DNA from: Sitta carolinensis
Lineage: Eukaryota > Chordata > Aves > Passeriformes > Sittidae
Direction: 5' to 3'
Assembly (NCBI GenBank): GCA_032173965.1
Contig: CM063283.1
Coordinates: 109,082,108-109,146,107, forward strand
DNA length: 64,000 nt
In this document: positions 25,677-35,763 of the stretch, in pieces
Layout of the letters: each line of letters starts with the position of its first letter
How positions within the stretch are numbered: position 1 is the stretch's first letter
The notes under the pieces: model-generated
What the model was told of the DNA's origin: nothing
What the model saw: the letters and a program-made list of their open reading frames with translations, nothing else
The model's database searches: none
Position numbers and translations under genes: made by a program

Positions 25677-25750
25677 CAGCCTTGGTGGTGTTTTATGTGT
25701 ATGCTATCATTGGAGATACAATGGTGAACACTGCTAATGGGCAGAGTGAG
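25677..25750 (+). CDS. Isolated exon-like block with channel-like hydrophobic segment
   Basis: On the plus strand an acceptor (GGGGATTCTTTTGTCTAG) ends at 25676, and a consensus donor GAG|GTGAGT begins at 25751. Of three frames only one is open: ALVVFYVYAIIGDTMVNTAN then GQSE. The ALVVFYVYAIIG part resembles the S5 segment of voltage-gated and two-pore cation channels (pattern hydrophobic-FY-YAIIG). The residues after it do not clearly fit, and I found no neighbouring exons of a channel gene. It may be a relic or coincidence. Confidence 0.12.
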
Positions 25751-26322
25751 GTGAGTGCCAGTAGTATTTACAATATTGGACAACATACAGGTTATCTATT
25801 CACTATTAACCTGCCTAACAGCCAAGTGCTAAATCAGAAGAGGGCAGTAAAGGAAAATTACATGGGAGATGTAACAATGGGGAAAACAATATTCCCTAAG
25901 GAAAAATAGCAGAGTGAGGAGAAAGCCTCAAACACGTACATCTGGCTTCATCCAGTCTAGGAGTGTTTACTCTTCCTAGGACTTGAAATTAAAAAATAGT
26001 GCTTTAACCTCACAATTCTCACCCCAGAAATAAGAGGTAGGTTTACAGCAAATAGAAGCTGTTAACTACACAGAGAAAGACGTGGGGAGGAAGAAAGGTG
26101 CCTCAGATAAAACAACTTGTTAATTCAGGGATGGGTAGAAGTGGTTCTCCAGGAACTAAGGGTGGTAGAGTTTGAACCAGGGCAAGGACATGTACACCTG
26201 TGGACATCAGCCACTGTGTGAGTGCTCCTTCCCTAATATCTTGTGCCTTCCACGACGATGAATTAATGGTGCCACGTTTCATGGCATTGGTTTGAGATGT
26301 CACTGTTAATTTGGTTGAGCAC

Positions 26323-28026
26323 TGTACTGGGTTTGTGTGGCCAGGTTTGGGAGCAGGGGTCTACAGAGGTGGTTTCTCTAAGAAGCCTCTGGAAGCTTCT
26401 CCCATTGGGAAGAGCCAATCCCTGATGGCTCCAGGATGGCCCCACTGCTGGCCAGGGCTGGGCCAGTTAGAAAAGGTGGTAACACCTCTGGGATGACAAA
26501 TTCAAGAAGGGAAAATGTTATTGCACAGATGTAATTGCAGCCAGAGAAGAGCAGGGTGAGAGTACGTGAGAGGAGCAGCCCTGCAGACACCAAGGTCAGT
26601 GCAGAGGAGGGGCAGGAACTGCTCCAGGCACCGGAGCTGAGATTCCCCTGCAGCCCCTGGTGAGGCCCTGGTGAGGCAGCTGTGCCCCTGCAGCCCCGGG
26701 AGGGCTCAGGGATGCAGAGATCCTCCTGGAGGGCTCAGGTATATAGAGATCCTTCCGCAGCCCTGGGAGGGCTCAGGGATGCAGAGATCCCCCCACAGCC
26801 CCTGAAGGGCTCAGGGATGCACAGATCCTCCCGCAGCCCCTGGAGGGCTCAGGGATGCAGAGATCCCCCCACAGCCCCTGGAGGGCTCAGGGATGCAGAG
26901 ATCCACCCACAGCCCCTGGAGGGCTCAGGGATGCAGAGATCCTCCTGGAGGGCTCAGGGATATAGAGATCCCCCCACAGCCCCTGGAGGGCTCAGGGATG
27001 CAGAGATCCTCCTGGAGGGCTCAGGGATGCAGAGATCCCCCCCAAAGCCCCTGGAGGGCTCAGGGATGCAGAGATCCCCCCACAGCCCCTGGAGGGCTCA
27101 GGGATGCAGAGATCCACCCACAGCCCCTGGAGGGCTCAGGGATGCAGAGATTCCCCCCACAGCCCCTGGGGGGCTCAGGGATGCAGAGATCCCCCCACAG
27201 CCCCTGGGGGGCTCAGGGATGCAGAGATCCACCCACAGCCCCTGGGGGGCTCAGGGATGCACAGATCCCCCCACAGCCCCTGGGGGGCTCAGGGATGCAG
27301 AGATCCCCCCACAGCCCCTGGGGGCTCAGGGATGCACAGATCCACCCACAGTCCCTGGAGGAGCCCACACTGGAGCAGGTGGAGGCTGAGAGGAGGCTGT
27401 GAACCCATGGGAGGCCTGTGCTGGAGCAGGGTCCTGGCAGGGACCTGCAGAGCCATGGAGAGAGGAGCCCACCTGGAGCAGGTTTCCTGGCAGGACTCAT
27501 GACCCTGCAGGGGACCCAGGCTGGAGCAGGCTGTGCCTGAAGGACTGACCCCATGGCAGGGTGACCCACAGGGAAGCAATTTGTGGAGAACTGTTGCCTG
27601 TGGGATGGACTCACACTGCACAAATTCATGGAGAGCTGTCTCCCATGGGAGGGAGCCCACACTGGAGCAGGGGAAGGACTCCTCTCCCTGAGCAGTGGCA
27701 GGAACAACGTGTGATGAACTGACCATGACCCCCATTCCCAACCTCCCTGTGCCACTGGAGGGGAAGAGGGAGAGCTGGGAAGGAGGGTGGGGTGGGAGGA
27801 AGTTGTTTTTACAATTTATTTTAACTTCTCATTATCCTGCTCTGATTTTGTTGCTAATAAATTCAATTAATATCCCCAAGTTGAGTCTGTTTTGCCTGTG
27901 ATGGTTTTTGGTGAGTGACTTCTCCCTGTCCTTAACTCATGAACCTTTCTCTGTACTTTCTCTGCCTTTCCACCTGAGGAGGGACTTTGGGGGTGTCTGA
28001 CATCCAGCCAGGGTTAACCCCCCCTT
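26323..28026 (+). mobile_element. Endogenous retroviral LTR (5' LTR type) with internal minisatellite
   Basis: The left end TGTACTGGGTTTGTGTGG and the right part (TGGAGCAGG-type blocks, AATAAA at 27856-27861, GAGTCTGTTTTGCCTGTGATGG, then CATCCAGCCAGGGTTAACCC) match an LTR family I recall from avian, especially passerine, genomes. The LTR is read on the plus strand; the AATAAA would define the end of its R region. A tRNA-Phe-type primer binding site lies immediately downstream, which marks this as the 5' LTR of a provirus whose coding part is gone. No gag, pol or env frame is visible to the right. At about 1.7 kb it is long, because roughly 670 bases are a tandem expansion. The exact right edge is blurred by a C/T run (28017-28029). 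Confidence 0.8.
26690..27360. repeat. Minisatellite, 38-bp units mixed with 29-bp short units, about 18 copies
   Basis: Anchoring on GGGCTCAGG gives starts at 26702, 26731, 26769, 26807, 26845, 26883, 26921, 26950, 26988, 27017, 27056, 27094, 27132, 27171, 27209, 27247, 27285 and 27322. Spacings are mostly 38, with three 29s and single-base variants (37, 39). The short unit lacks nine bases around CACAGCCCC. Units in the right part carry CTGGGGGGCTC instead of CTGGAGGGCTC, so there is a left-to-right variant gradient. It lies inside an LTR upstream of the LTR's AATAAA. Confidence 0.92.
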
Positions 28027-28028
28027 TT

Positions 28029-28048
28029 TGGTGCTGAAACCCAGGATC
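28029..28048 (+). other. Retroviral primer binding site, tRNA-Phe type
   Basis: TGGTGCTGAAACCCAGGATC differs at only two of 20 positions (7 and 15, both transitions) from the complement of the 3' end of vertebrate tRNA-Phe. A primer binding site directly after an LTR is the defining start of a retroviral internal region, so this also confirms the LTR orientation. The tRNA comparison is from memory. Confidence 0.75.
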
Positions 28049-28560
28049 ACGAGGATTTTGAAATAAGGATGGTAATTGGGAGAGATAATGGGCAAAACAT
28101 GGATTGAACAATGTTAGAGAGTAGAAAGATCATAGGGAACTTCTGCTGTAATTGAGGTGAAGGGACGAGGTGTGGTTTTTGTGTAAATTGCCCATTTCCT
28201 CCTGTGTTGTGATGATGTTATTTTAGTTTTTATGTGTGGGGAATTTTTTTTTGTTGATTTTTTGGTTGGGTTTGTTGACATACATGAAGGTTGTGCGATG
28301 AATGTGGATTTTAATGATAATTCTTAAATACATGATTCACAGAGATGAGAGGTGGAAGGGGGGACACAGGGGGGACAGCAGGGAGACAGGAGGGTACCCA
28401 GACCCCTTAATGATTTTATTACCTGATTTCACCTGGATGAGGGTGCAGAGAGCCATACCTATCACCTACCAGTCCAAAGGGACAAAATTGACTTTTTTTC
28501 CCCCTAGGATATATATACATGGAGGAACTAAATCCTGTGAAAAATGATGTGCTTCAAGAA
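28049..28560 (+). mobile_element. Remnant of ERV leader / flank, non-coding
   Basis: Sequence after the primer binding site has the purine-rich look of a retroviral leader up to about 28290 and includes T-rich runs at 28245-28265. A G-rich patch (28355-28405) follows. No open frame resembles gag and no second LTR is visible in the window, so the provirus was truncated. Where ERV sequence ends and flank begins is not clear. Confidence 0.35.
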
Positions 28561-28904
28561 CTGTGTATATTTCAATAGCAACTGATTCAAATTCTAGCAC
28601 AGTTGGTAATTTATTTGGAAAAATTAAATTGCAATCTAGGCAAGAGGTTTCTTTACTGAGTTACAAATCATATTAAGAGAGAATTTTTACAAAACTAAAA
28701 TGATAATCATGGCTATTATTACTATTAAAATAGCATTGCTGCATCATAAGCCCTCATAAATGCAGTGCTGCTTGTTTTATGAAAACCTCCATGTAGTTCC
28801 CTCTACTCTTACTAAGAAGCATTTGAAACAGAAAGAGAAAGATTTTAACTTTCTATAATCAAAGTTCCACTTTTTGCCTCTGGAGTTTTTTACAAATGCC
28901 AGGT

Positions 28905-29115
28905 GGCTTGTTTGGAGTTTTTGTTTTGTTTGTTTGTTTGTTTGTTTTGGTTTTGGTTTCATTTTGGTGGTGGTGGTGTTTGGGTTTTGGTGGGTTTTTT
29001 GTTGATTTTTTTTGTGTTTTTTTTCCCCATGTGTTCTTCTGTTTGTTTGTGTTTTTTTTTTTTTTTTTTTTTTTTGTTTTTTTTTTTGGTTTTTTTTGGG
29101 TTTTTTCCCCCATGT
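28905..29115 (+). repeat. T/G-rich low-complexity tract
   Basis: About 210 bases are almost free of A and C on the plus strand: (GTTT)n at 28922-28945, GGTGGTGGTGG near 28965, and long T-runs including 24 T's at 29052-29075. Open frames here (polyphenylalanine-like) are artefacts of composition. Confidence 0.85.
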
Positions 29116-32100
29116 TTACTGTAGTTCTTTCAGCAGTCTAGTGTTGTTCTGTCCCCTGTGCCTTGGGATTTGTCCAGAAGCCATCCTGGTAGGACACAGG
29201 AAAGGTGAGTTTGTTCATCCATTGTTTGTTTGTTGTGAATTTGTTTCTCCACTGAGTCTCTGAGCTTGGGTACTCAGGTTTGTGGATCCCAGGTCTCTTC
29301 TGAAAGGAAAACAATTGAAGAAATGGAGGCTTTATTCAGGTAACATCACATGCACATCCTGGCTGCCCTTGGTATTTGGGTCCTTAGTTTAACCTCTGAA
29401 CCTCACCACCAGGAGATCAAATTTACTTCTGTCTCTGAGTTTGGAGACCCACGCTGGACTGTTGCATGCCTGGTCTTATCTCTGGGAAGAAATTGAAGGG
29501 CCAAACCTTTTCTAGCACAGCTTCCCTCCCCATGGCACATGAACCCCCCTGGAAGTACAGCAGGTGCTGCAGTGTCAATAATTATTGCTTTTTGCAGTCA
29601 TGAGAGTGTTAGGAAATGGAGCCAAATATTTCTGACCATTTCCTGAACACATGTAACAAGAGTGCAGGGTTGGGGAAAGAGCAAGATTCAGCCTGACCCT
29701 GCACACTCCTGTTCTCATGTAACCAAGGACACCAATATCACTGTGTTTTCCCCTAAAATGGCTCGTGGCTTTGGGCCTGGAGCATACAGGAGCTTGTAAA
29801 GACATGCCTCTTGTTATCCCTGAATTTTCTATTTACTGAGCACCACTGGAACACCACTGGGAACAACACTGCATCCTGGAAGTTGGCACTTTTAGGTACC
29901 CTAATTACCTTTAGGAGTTATGGATTAATTTGTCTCCTCATTCTTATACCTCATTACTAGACCAGACTCCAATGAGAGCCTGCAGTATCTCTCTCTAGGT
30001 TGAAAACAGCTAATAGACCAGTTTAAAGTCTAGGGAAAACACAGTTCACTGTAATTTTTTTTTTTTGCTGCCTAAGCAATTATTTATGCTGTATGAAGTG
30101 ACAATTATGGGCTGCTCCTGAGAATGGTTGCCCATTTTCACTCGCCCTTATCACTGCCTGCAAGGGGCACCAGTGATGAACCTGGCTGTCACTAACACAA
30201 GATTACCCCAGACTTCTGCTGGAAATTTCACTTTTCTTTTCTGGCAAGAATTTCTTCCATGTATTGTTAAATTGAACATTCTAAAGTTTGTATTGTGTGG
30301 TGCTGAATGGTGAAGCTAAATAGTGAGTGCAATCCAATTTTGTTTTGTAAGTTGCAGTTTACTGTTTGAAGATGAGTTGCTGTAGCTCATCTGAATAATG
30401 GTTTTGTTCTTAAGAGAGCTAACAGCAGTGCTGTCCCAAAGCACCAAATTAGGAAGCAGGAGAGCATGTAGGAGTTTAATTTGTAAGCTTATGATGGGGC
30501 ACAAAACCAGCTCATCTGTTAGGAACACACAGATGAAAGACAAAACTGGTGGGTCTAATAATCGTGTTCAACAGTAAAGTGTTTGGGGACTGTAATAGTT
30601 GGAAAATTACAGAAATCTCTCTAGGTTTCCATGAAACCAAAGCTTCTTTGGAGAAGGAAAATATTTCCTACTGTATTCTGCCAAAAGGAAAGAATTTTGT
30701 AATTATGATTAACAGGTGAACTTTAAGAAGGAAGAGGTAAGTAAGGTTAATTTTCATTTTTCAGATACTAATGATTTTTCCTGTACTTAGTAGCACAATA
30801 GAAACTAGTTGCAAACATGTCAAAAAACATTCTTATGCATTATTGAGTCAAATAAAGATAATTTATATATTGAGGTTCATTTGGCAAAAAGTACTAACTG
30901 AGATAATTGTACCAGATTTTGATTAGCTTCAATTACCACCTTAGAGTGGAAATTCCTCCTTTCCTTCAAGACTGCTCTCCCACGTGTAGGATCATGGCCT
31001 CTCATGTGTGGCTGCAGCCTTCTGTACTCATCTGTTGCTAAATTGCATGTTTTGTTGCAAATTCTGGTTTAGTGGTAGAAGGCTTTGGGGTTTTCATGGC
31101 CTCTGAATATCTTCTAGTCATCTTTTAGAAAAGTAGCTTTGAAATATTGTGCTGTGTTTGTTCATTTCTTAAAATGAGGCTGTATTAATCTTTTCTTTTG
31201 TGATTCCAATATGTGAGCAAACCTTTGAAGAGATGATAGGTGTCATGTGTGTCCAGAGGCAGTGTCCCTCCAGGAGAGAGCTCAGGGCATGAGGAATTTC
31301 CACTGGTGGAGGAGCAGGTGACCTGTATGAGCCCACATTGTCATATCCCACCTCCACCTCCTTTCCTTTCCATGTTTTTGACTGCACACCTGTAATGCTG
31401 GCAATCCCTAGAGTCTGATTAGCTGAGACAAGAGGTGCTGAGCCCATCAGATGAACAGACACTTTCTGCCAGTTCTGCTGCCTGCCATGAACTTTTTGTT
31501 TCCCCTTGTCTGGAACATCCTTCTTGAAAGATTTGGTGCAGTTTATGCCCATGTAGTTTTGTGGCAAAGTGTCACATGTTCCTGTATGCTAAGCATTTTC
31601 CAGGTGAGAGGAAGAGTTTTTAAATGTGATGCAAGAGTCAAGCATCTCTGAAGTTTGGGAGGCATCAAGGCTCTGTCTGCCCCCAGCCTCTGGCTGGCAA
31701 TGCCTCATTACAATACAAGCAGGCTTCTAAATATAGCAGTGGCTAATTGCTTCCTGGATTTTCAGAAAATCTTTAACATTGGGAAATTCACTCATGTTGC
31801 TTTACAGCTCTGTCCAGCTGGCAGCACCTTCACTTGAACCGCAACGACAGCAGGTAATTGTAACAGAGCAGTCCCTGTCAAAACAAGGAAGATCTACTAT
31901 GCCACTGGATAATGAAATGGAACAACTCATGCAAGCAATAAACAAAAAGCACTGCTGGAAAGATGGAAAGTCATATTCAGGCCTTTAAAGACTATAAAAC
32001 CAGCACAGTAAAAGAGTGGGCTGTTGAGTGTATCACTGCACAACAGAGCTGTGCTCACAAGCAGCATCCCTGGACTTGCTTTTCTCAGGAATTCTCGCTG

Positions 32101-33511
32101 AGCAACTGTGGTGTTCCATTCCCGGCATCGTTAGCACCTCCTTTATGGAATCCTTGGTGGTAACTCCCCTATTCCAGTACACTGGCAGTTTCTGAGACCA
32201 GCCCACACCAAACAATTTATAGAGAATGGTGTAGAAAACAGAAATGAAATATATTGTGTAATCTTCCTAAATGCTCAGAGTTAAAAGGGAGTTTTTGCTG
32301 TTTGCTTTGCATTAGTGTTTCTCAATGCTTTGTGATCTCTCTCTTTCACTCTATTCTTTCAAGTTATACAAACTTCTACCCTTTTTTGGAATTATTTTAT
32401 TTCTTTACACCTAGCAATGTGAACTGTATCAGTAACTATGCCTTGTGTGCAAGTCTGAATGTGTTTGCTATTTTACGGATACTGGCCTAGTGCTGCCTTA
32501 CGTGAAAAAGTAATTAAGGAACATCCATCTACCTGCTGTACACGAACCATTATTTTATGTAAAATGCTATTATACTTCTTAATAGTGACTGAAGTGCTCT
32601 TGCAGCACTGTGCTGGAAGGATGCTCAAGACAGTTTCAAATCCCCTCTCGCAGCTGCAGCTGCAGCTCGGTGGCCCCGGCTCTGCCCAGCCCAGCCCAAG
32701 CCAGACCGGCACTGCTGCGCTTCCAGGAGCAATTCCAGCTCCCTCTGGCACGGCCTGCACTGGGCTACAGCTTGAGCTTTCCACCGCTTCCCCCTGCGGT
32801 GGGTTTGTCACCTAATTCAGTCACAAATTCACCTAGTTCATTTATTTGTCACTCGTTCGGTGCTTGTTTATTAGCAGCTGCTTTTCTTTCTGGCAGCATG
32901 GTTGCCATATGTTTATGTACACTTCTTTGAAATAAAGAACACGCAAAGACTGAGCTCTTGGGTGTTCTAGAAACACCCCACATTAATTACAGTATATCTA
33001 TACATGGGTAGGAAGGACTGTGCTTTCACTTGTTACTCTCACTATCTTCTCCCTCTGGAAAACCACAGTGTTTTTTCCTAAAGGACCTTCCAGTGGCAAT
33101 ATCCCTGGGATCACAGCAGGAGCACATGACTGTGACATTGTGAGAGGGAAGAGGTGAAGGCTGCCCAGTTCCTCACCCTCTGAGTTGTCTTTGCCCTGCT
33201 TCCACAGTTTCTATTTTTATTTCTGCTTCTGGAACTGAGAAGAAAAACCAAGGTTGTGTGTCTCTTTTTGGAGTTGCAGAATAACACTTCCAATAAAGTC
33301 CTCTTGTAGACTGGATTTTTATCTAAGATTCAGTTTCAGAGGCATTGTATATTATATCATTTGCTATGTAATGACAGTAATTTTTACTGTTAATTGCTTC
33401 ATCAACTTCACGGTATTCCGGAGTCAGAAAGTACCAAAAGAAACAAAAAAAGGAGAACCCCCACCATTTTTTTCCTGAGGGCAACAATCCAACTTTCATT
33501 TAAAATTTCAT

Positions 33512-33555
33512 TGTGTGTATATATATATATATATATAATATGTGTGTGTGTGTAT
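33512..33555. repeat. Compound TG/TA/TG microsatellite
   Basis: A (TA)n core at about 33519-33537 is flanked by TGTGTGT on the left and a (TG)n run at 33540-33553 on the right. Confidence 0.9.
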
Positions 33556-34887
33556 TCTCCTGTGTTCAGTTCAGGCAGCCTACATTTATTACTCAGACAG
33601 TGTCACCACTAAAATCTTTACAATTTTGCCTTTGAGAGAACATGAGATTTACCATATTATTCCTTAGGTGTTTTCTTTCCTTAACTGAGGGAATGCTTTC
33701 CTTATATTAATTACCTGGAAAAGCATTTATATAGATTTTAAATGTTGACAACTCTAATGTTTACAATGTCTGCCTATGATTAATTGCACTTTGGCAATGT
33801 GTATAGAATGGATACAAGCTATAGTCAATAGTATTTCACTCTTTGAGGCACGTTTCACAAAAATAATTGCTTTCTGTATTTGTGTGTTGGTCTAATGAAA
33901 CGAATGATTTCAAAGCATAGGGCAAGGTCAAACAAAGCATCTTCATCTGTGTCTGGGAGACGCCATTGGAGAAAATAATTTATATTGCTGCAGTTTCTTT
34001 GGATGAGAGAGGATCTGTCTGTCCCTTACTCTCTTCATTCCATAGCCCTGCTCCCTTACTCCGCTGTCTCTTGTTGCTCCTTCTCCCCTGCTGGCCTGTG
34101 TTATGTGGCTCTGTTGGGTGCAGTATGAAAGATGATATTTGCATCTATTTAGATATGTACAAATTATAAATTAGACAAGAGTATTTTACCTGCCATCACT
34201 TGGAACTTTTAGTTCCGCTCCTGGTAGCTGTTCTCAGAGGTCACAAGAGTATGGTTTAAAGGCATAATTTTTCTTCTTCTTTTTCTAGCACTGCATGTAA
34301 TGCAATAAAGCTATGAGTTTGTTTTATTTAGTGTCAAAAAGCACTTTATTTTAAAATGAGTCTAACTTAGACTTTGAGGAGTCTCCAATGGCAACTCCCT
34401 GGAGCGGAAGCACATTTTGAAGAAGGTTTGCAGAGTGCTGGGCTGGTAGCTGTGTGCCCTCAGCACTCAGAGATTAAATGCCTGATGGCCTTTTGGTTGC
34501 TGTAGCATTATTGATGTGGAATGTGGTGCAAAAACCTGTCAGAAATGTGCAGTGCAAAGGTTGCTGGAAAAACACCTCTTTCCTCTTGTGCAGCTTGTGT
34601 ATTTGCTTAGAGGTGTTTTTGCAAGTATCTTTTAATGAGAAGAAAACACAACAATTAGATGAACCCGTCATCTGTCAGGCTGGCAGTATGGACAGTCAAA
34701 AATTAATAAAATTTAGATACAGTCTATAAATGCCTGGCAACAGTGAGTTTAGATTGACAGCGTGCATTAATTTGCCCGCAGTCTTTTCGGTGCAAGTTCC
34801 TTCTACATCATATCTGAGATTGACACCATGTAACCTTTCTCCTGGTTGCAACAGTCAATATCCTCCAGTTAAAATCAAGAATTCCTT

Positions 34888-34930
34888 AAAAAAAAAAGAA
34901 AAAAAAAAAAAAAAGAAAGAAAAGAAAAAG
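34888..34930. repeat. A-rich low-complexity tract
   Basis: More than 40 bases are almost pure A with single G interruptions. Confidence 0.85.
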
Positions 34931-35442
34931 CAGAATAGAACGCTTTGGAGTGCACAGGGGTTTCTACCTGTCAAAAAGACTTCATGCAAAGCATTTCATA
35001 GGCAGCAAAAAAATGTCACAAATCAGTCCCATCATCCTCAGTGTTGAAGCAGCCCGCTCATCGCTGGGAAGGGGGGAAGGAAAAGGGGACAGACAGCGTG
35101 AGCAGGCTGCAGCACTGCCGAGTGCTGCTGTGTTCTGCTTGCTGCTCCATGCCCCCCAAGCAGAGAGCCCAGGTTTAGGCCCTTGCTGGGTCTGCAGCCT
35201 GGTACGATTTTCTCGGGAGTGCACAAGCATCAGGCACTGAGAGGGCTCTCCCTTCAAGATGCAAGTCACAAACCATGAAGTGTTCTCCCTGCCTTCCACA
35301 AGGCACCAGGAGCTGACATTCTGGAATGAGTCTGCACTCAAGAATGCACTTTTCCAGTCGAACTGCTACATGAATATGCTCTGGCTGATGCACCCTCCAG
35401 GTTCACATGCAAAATACAAGTGATTATTTCAGACAGGGAAAG

Positions 35443-35475
35443 AAAAAAAAAAAAAAAAAAAGGAGAAAAAAGGAG
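35443..35475. repeat. A-rich low-complexity tract
   Basis: An A-run at 35443-35461 is followed by AGGAGAAAAAAGG. It precedes the CR1 piece at 35540 by about 65 bases. Confidence 0.8.
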
Positions 35476-35539
35476 GAACAATTAAACCGAAAAGTTAAAA
35501 AGAAAGCTTGCAGATACCTGGCACTAAATATGTGTCAGG

Positions 35540-35763
35540 GAATGTCAGACTGGACATTAGGAGAGGGTGGTTGGTCACAGGAACAGGCTTCCCAGGGAAA
35601 TGATTGTGGCACTAAGCCTGCCAGAGTGTCAGAGTACAAGGAGCATCTGGACAACATCCTTAGTCATATGGTTTAGTTCTAGGCAGTTCTGAAAGGGGCA
35701 GGGAGAATGGCTTAGTGATTCTTATGGGCCTCTTCCAACTTGAGATATTCTGTGGTTGTATGA
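35540..35763 (+). mobile_element. CR1 LINE 3' end fragment
   Basis: On the plus strand the CR1 tail is visible: GACTGGACATTAGGAG, GGAACAGGCTTCCCAGGGAAATG, then GGCCTCTTCCAACTTGAGATATTCTGTGGTTGTATGA, the last part being a degraded copy of the terminal repeats. An A-rich tract lies upstream at 35443-35475. Confidence 0.75.

Larger units (their letters stand above)
29120..35440. other. Intergenic, no recognisable gene
   Basis: Unique sequence with the microsatellite at 33.5 kb, an A-rich tract at 34.9 kb and a small CAGCTG-type repeat at 32650-32670 in a GC-rich patch. A 132-codon minus-strand frame at 31169-31567 has no family resemblance or splice support. Confidence 0.6.

Noticed and set aside
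28859..29263. Several frames rich in Phe or Lys
   Set aside because: Produced by the T/G-rich low-complexity tract.
31169..31567. 132-codon minus-strand frame
   Set aside because: No family resemblance, no splice or promoter support; length within chance expectation for this window.
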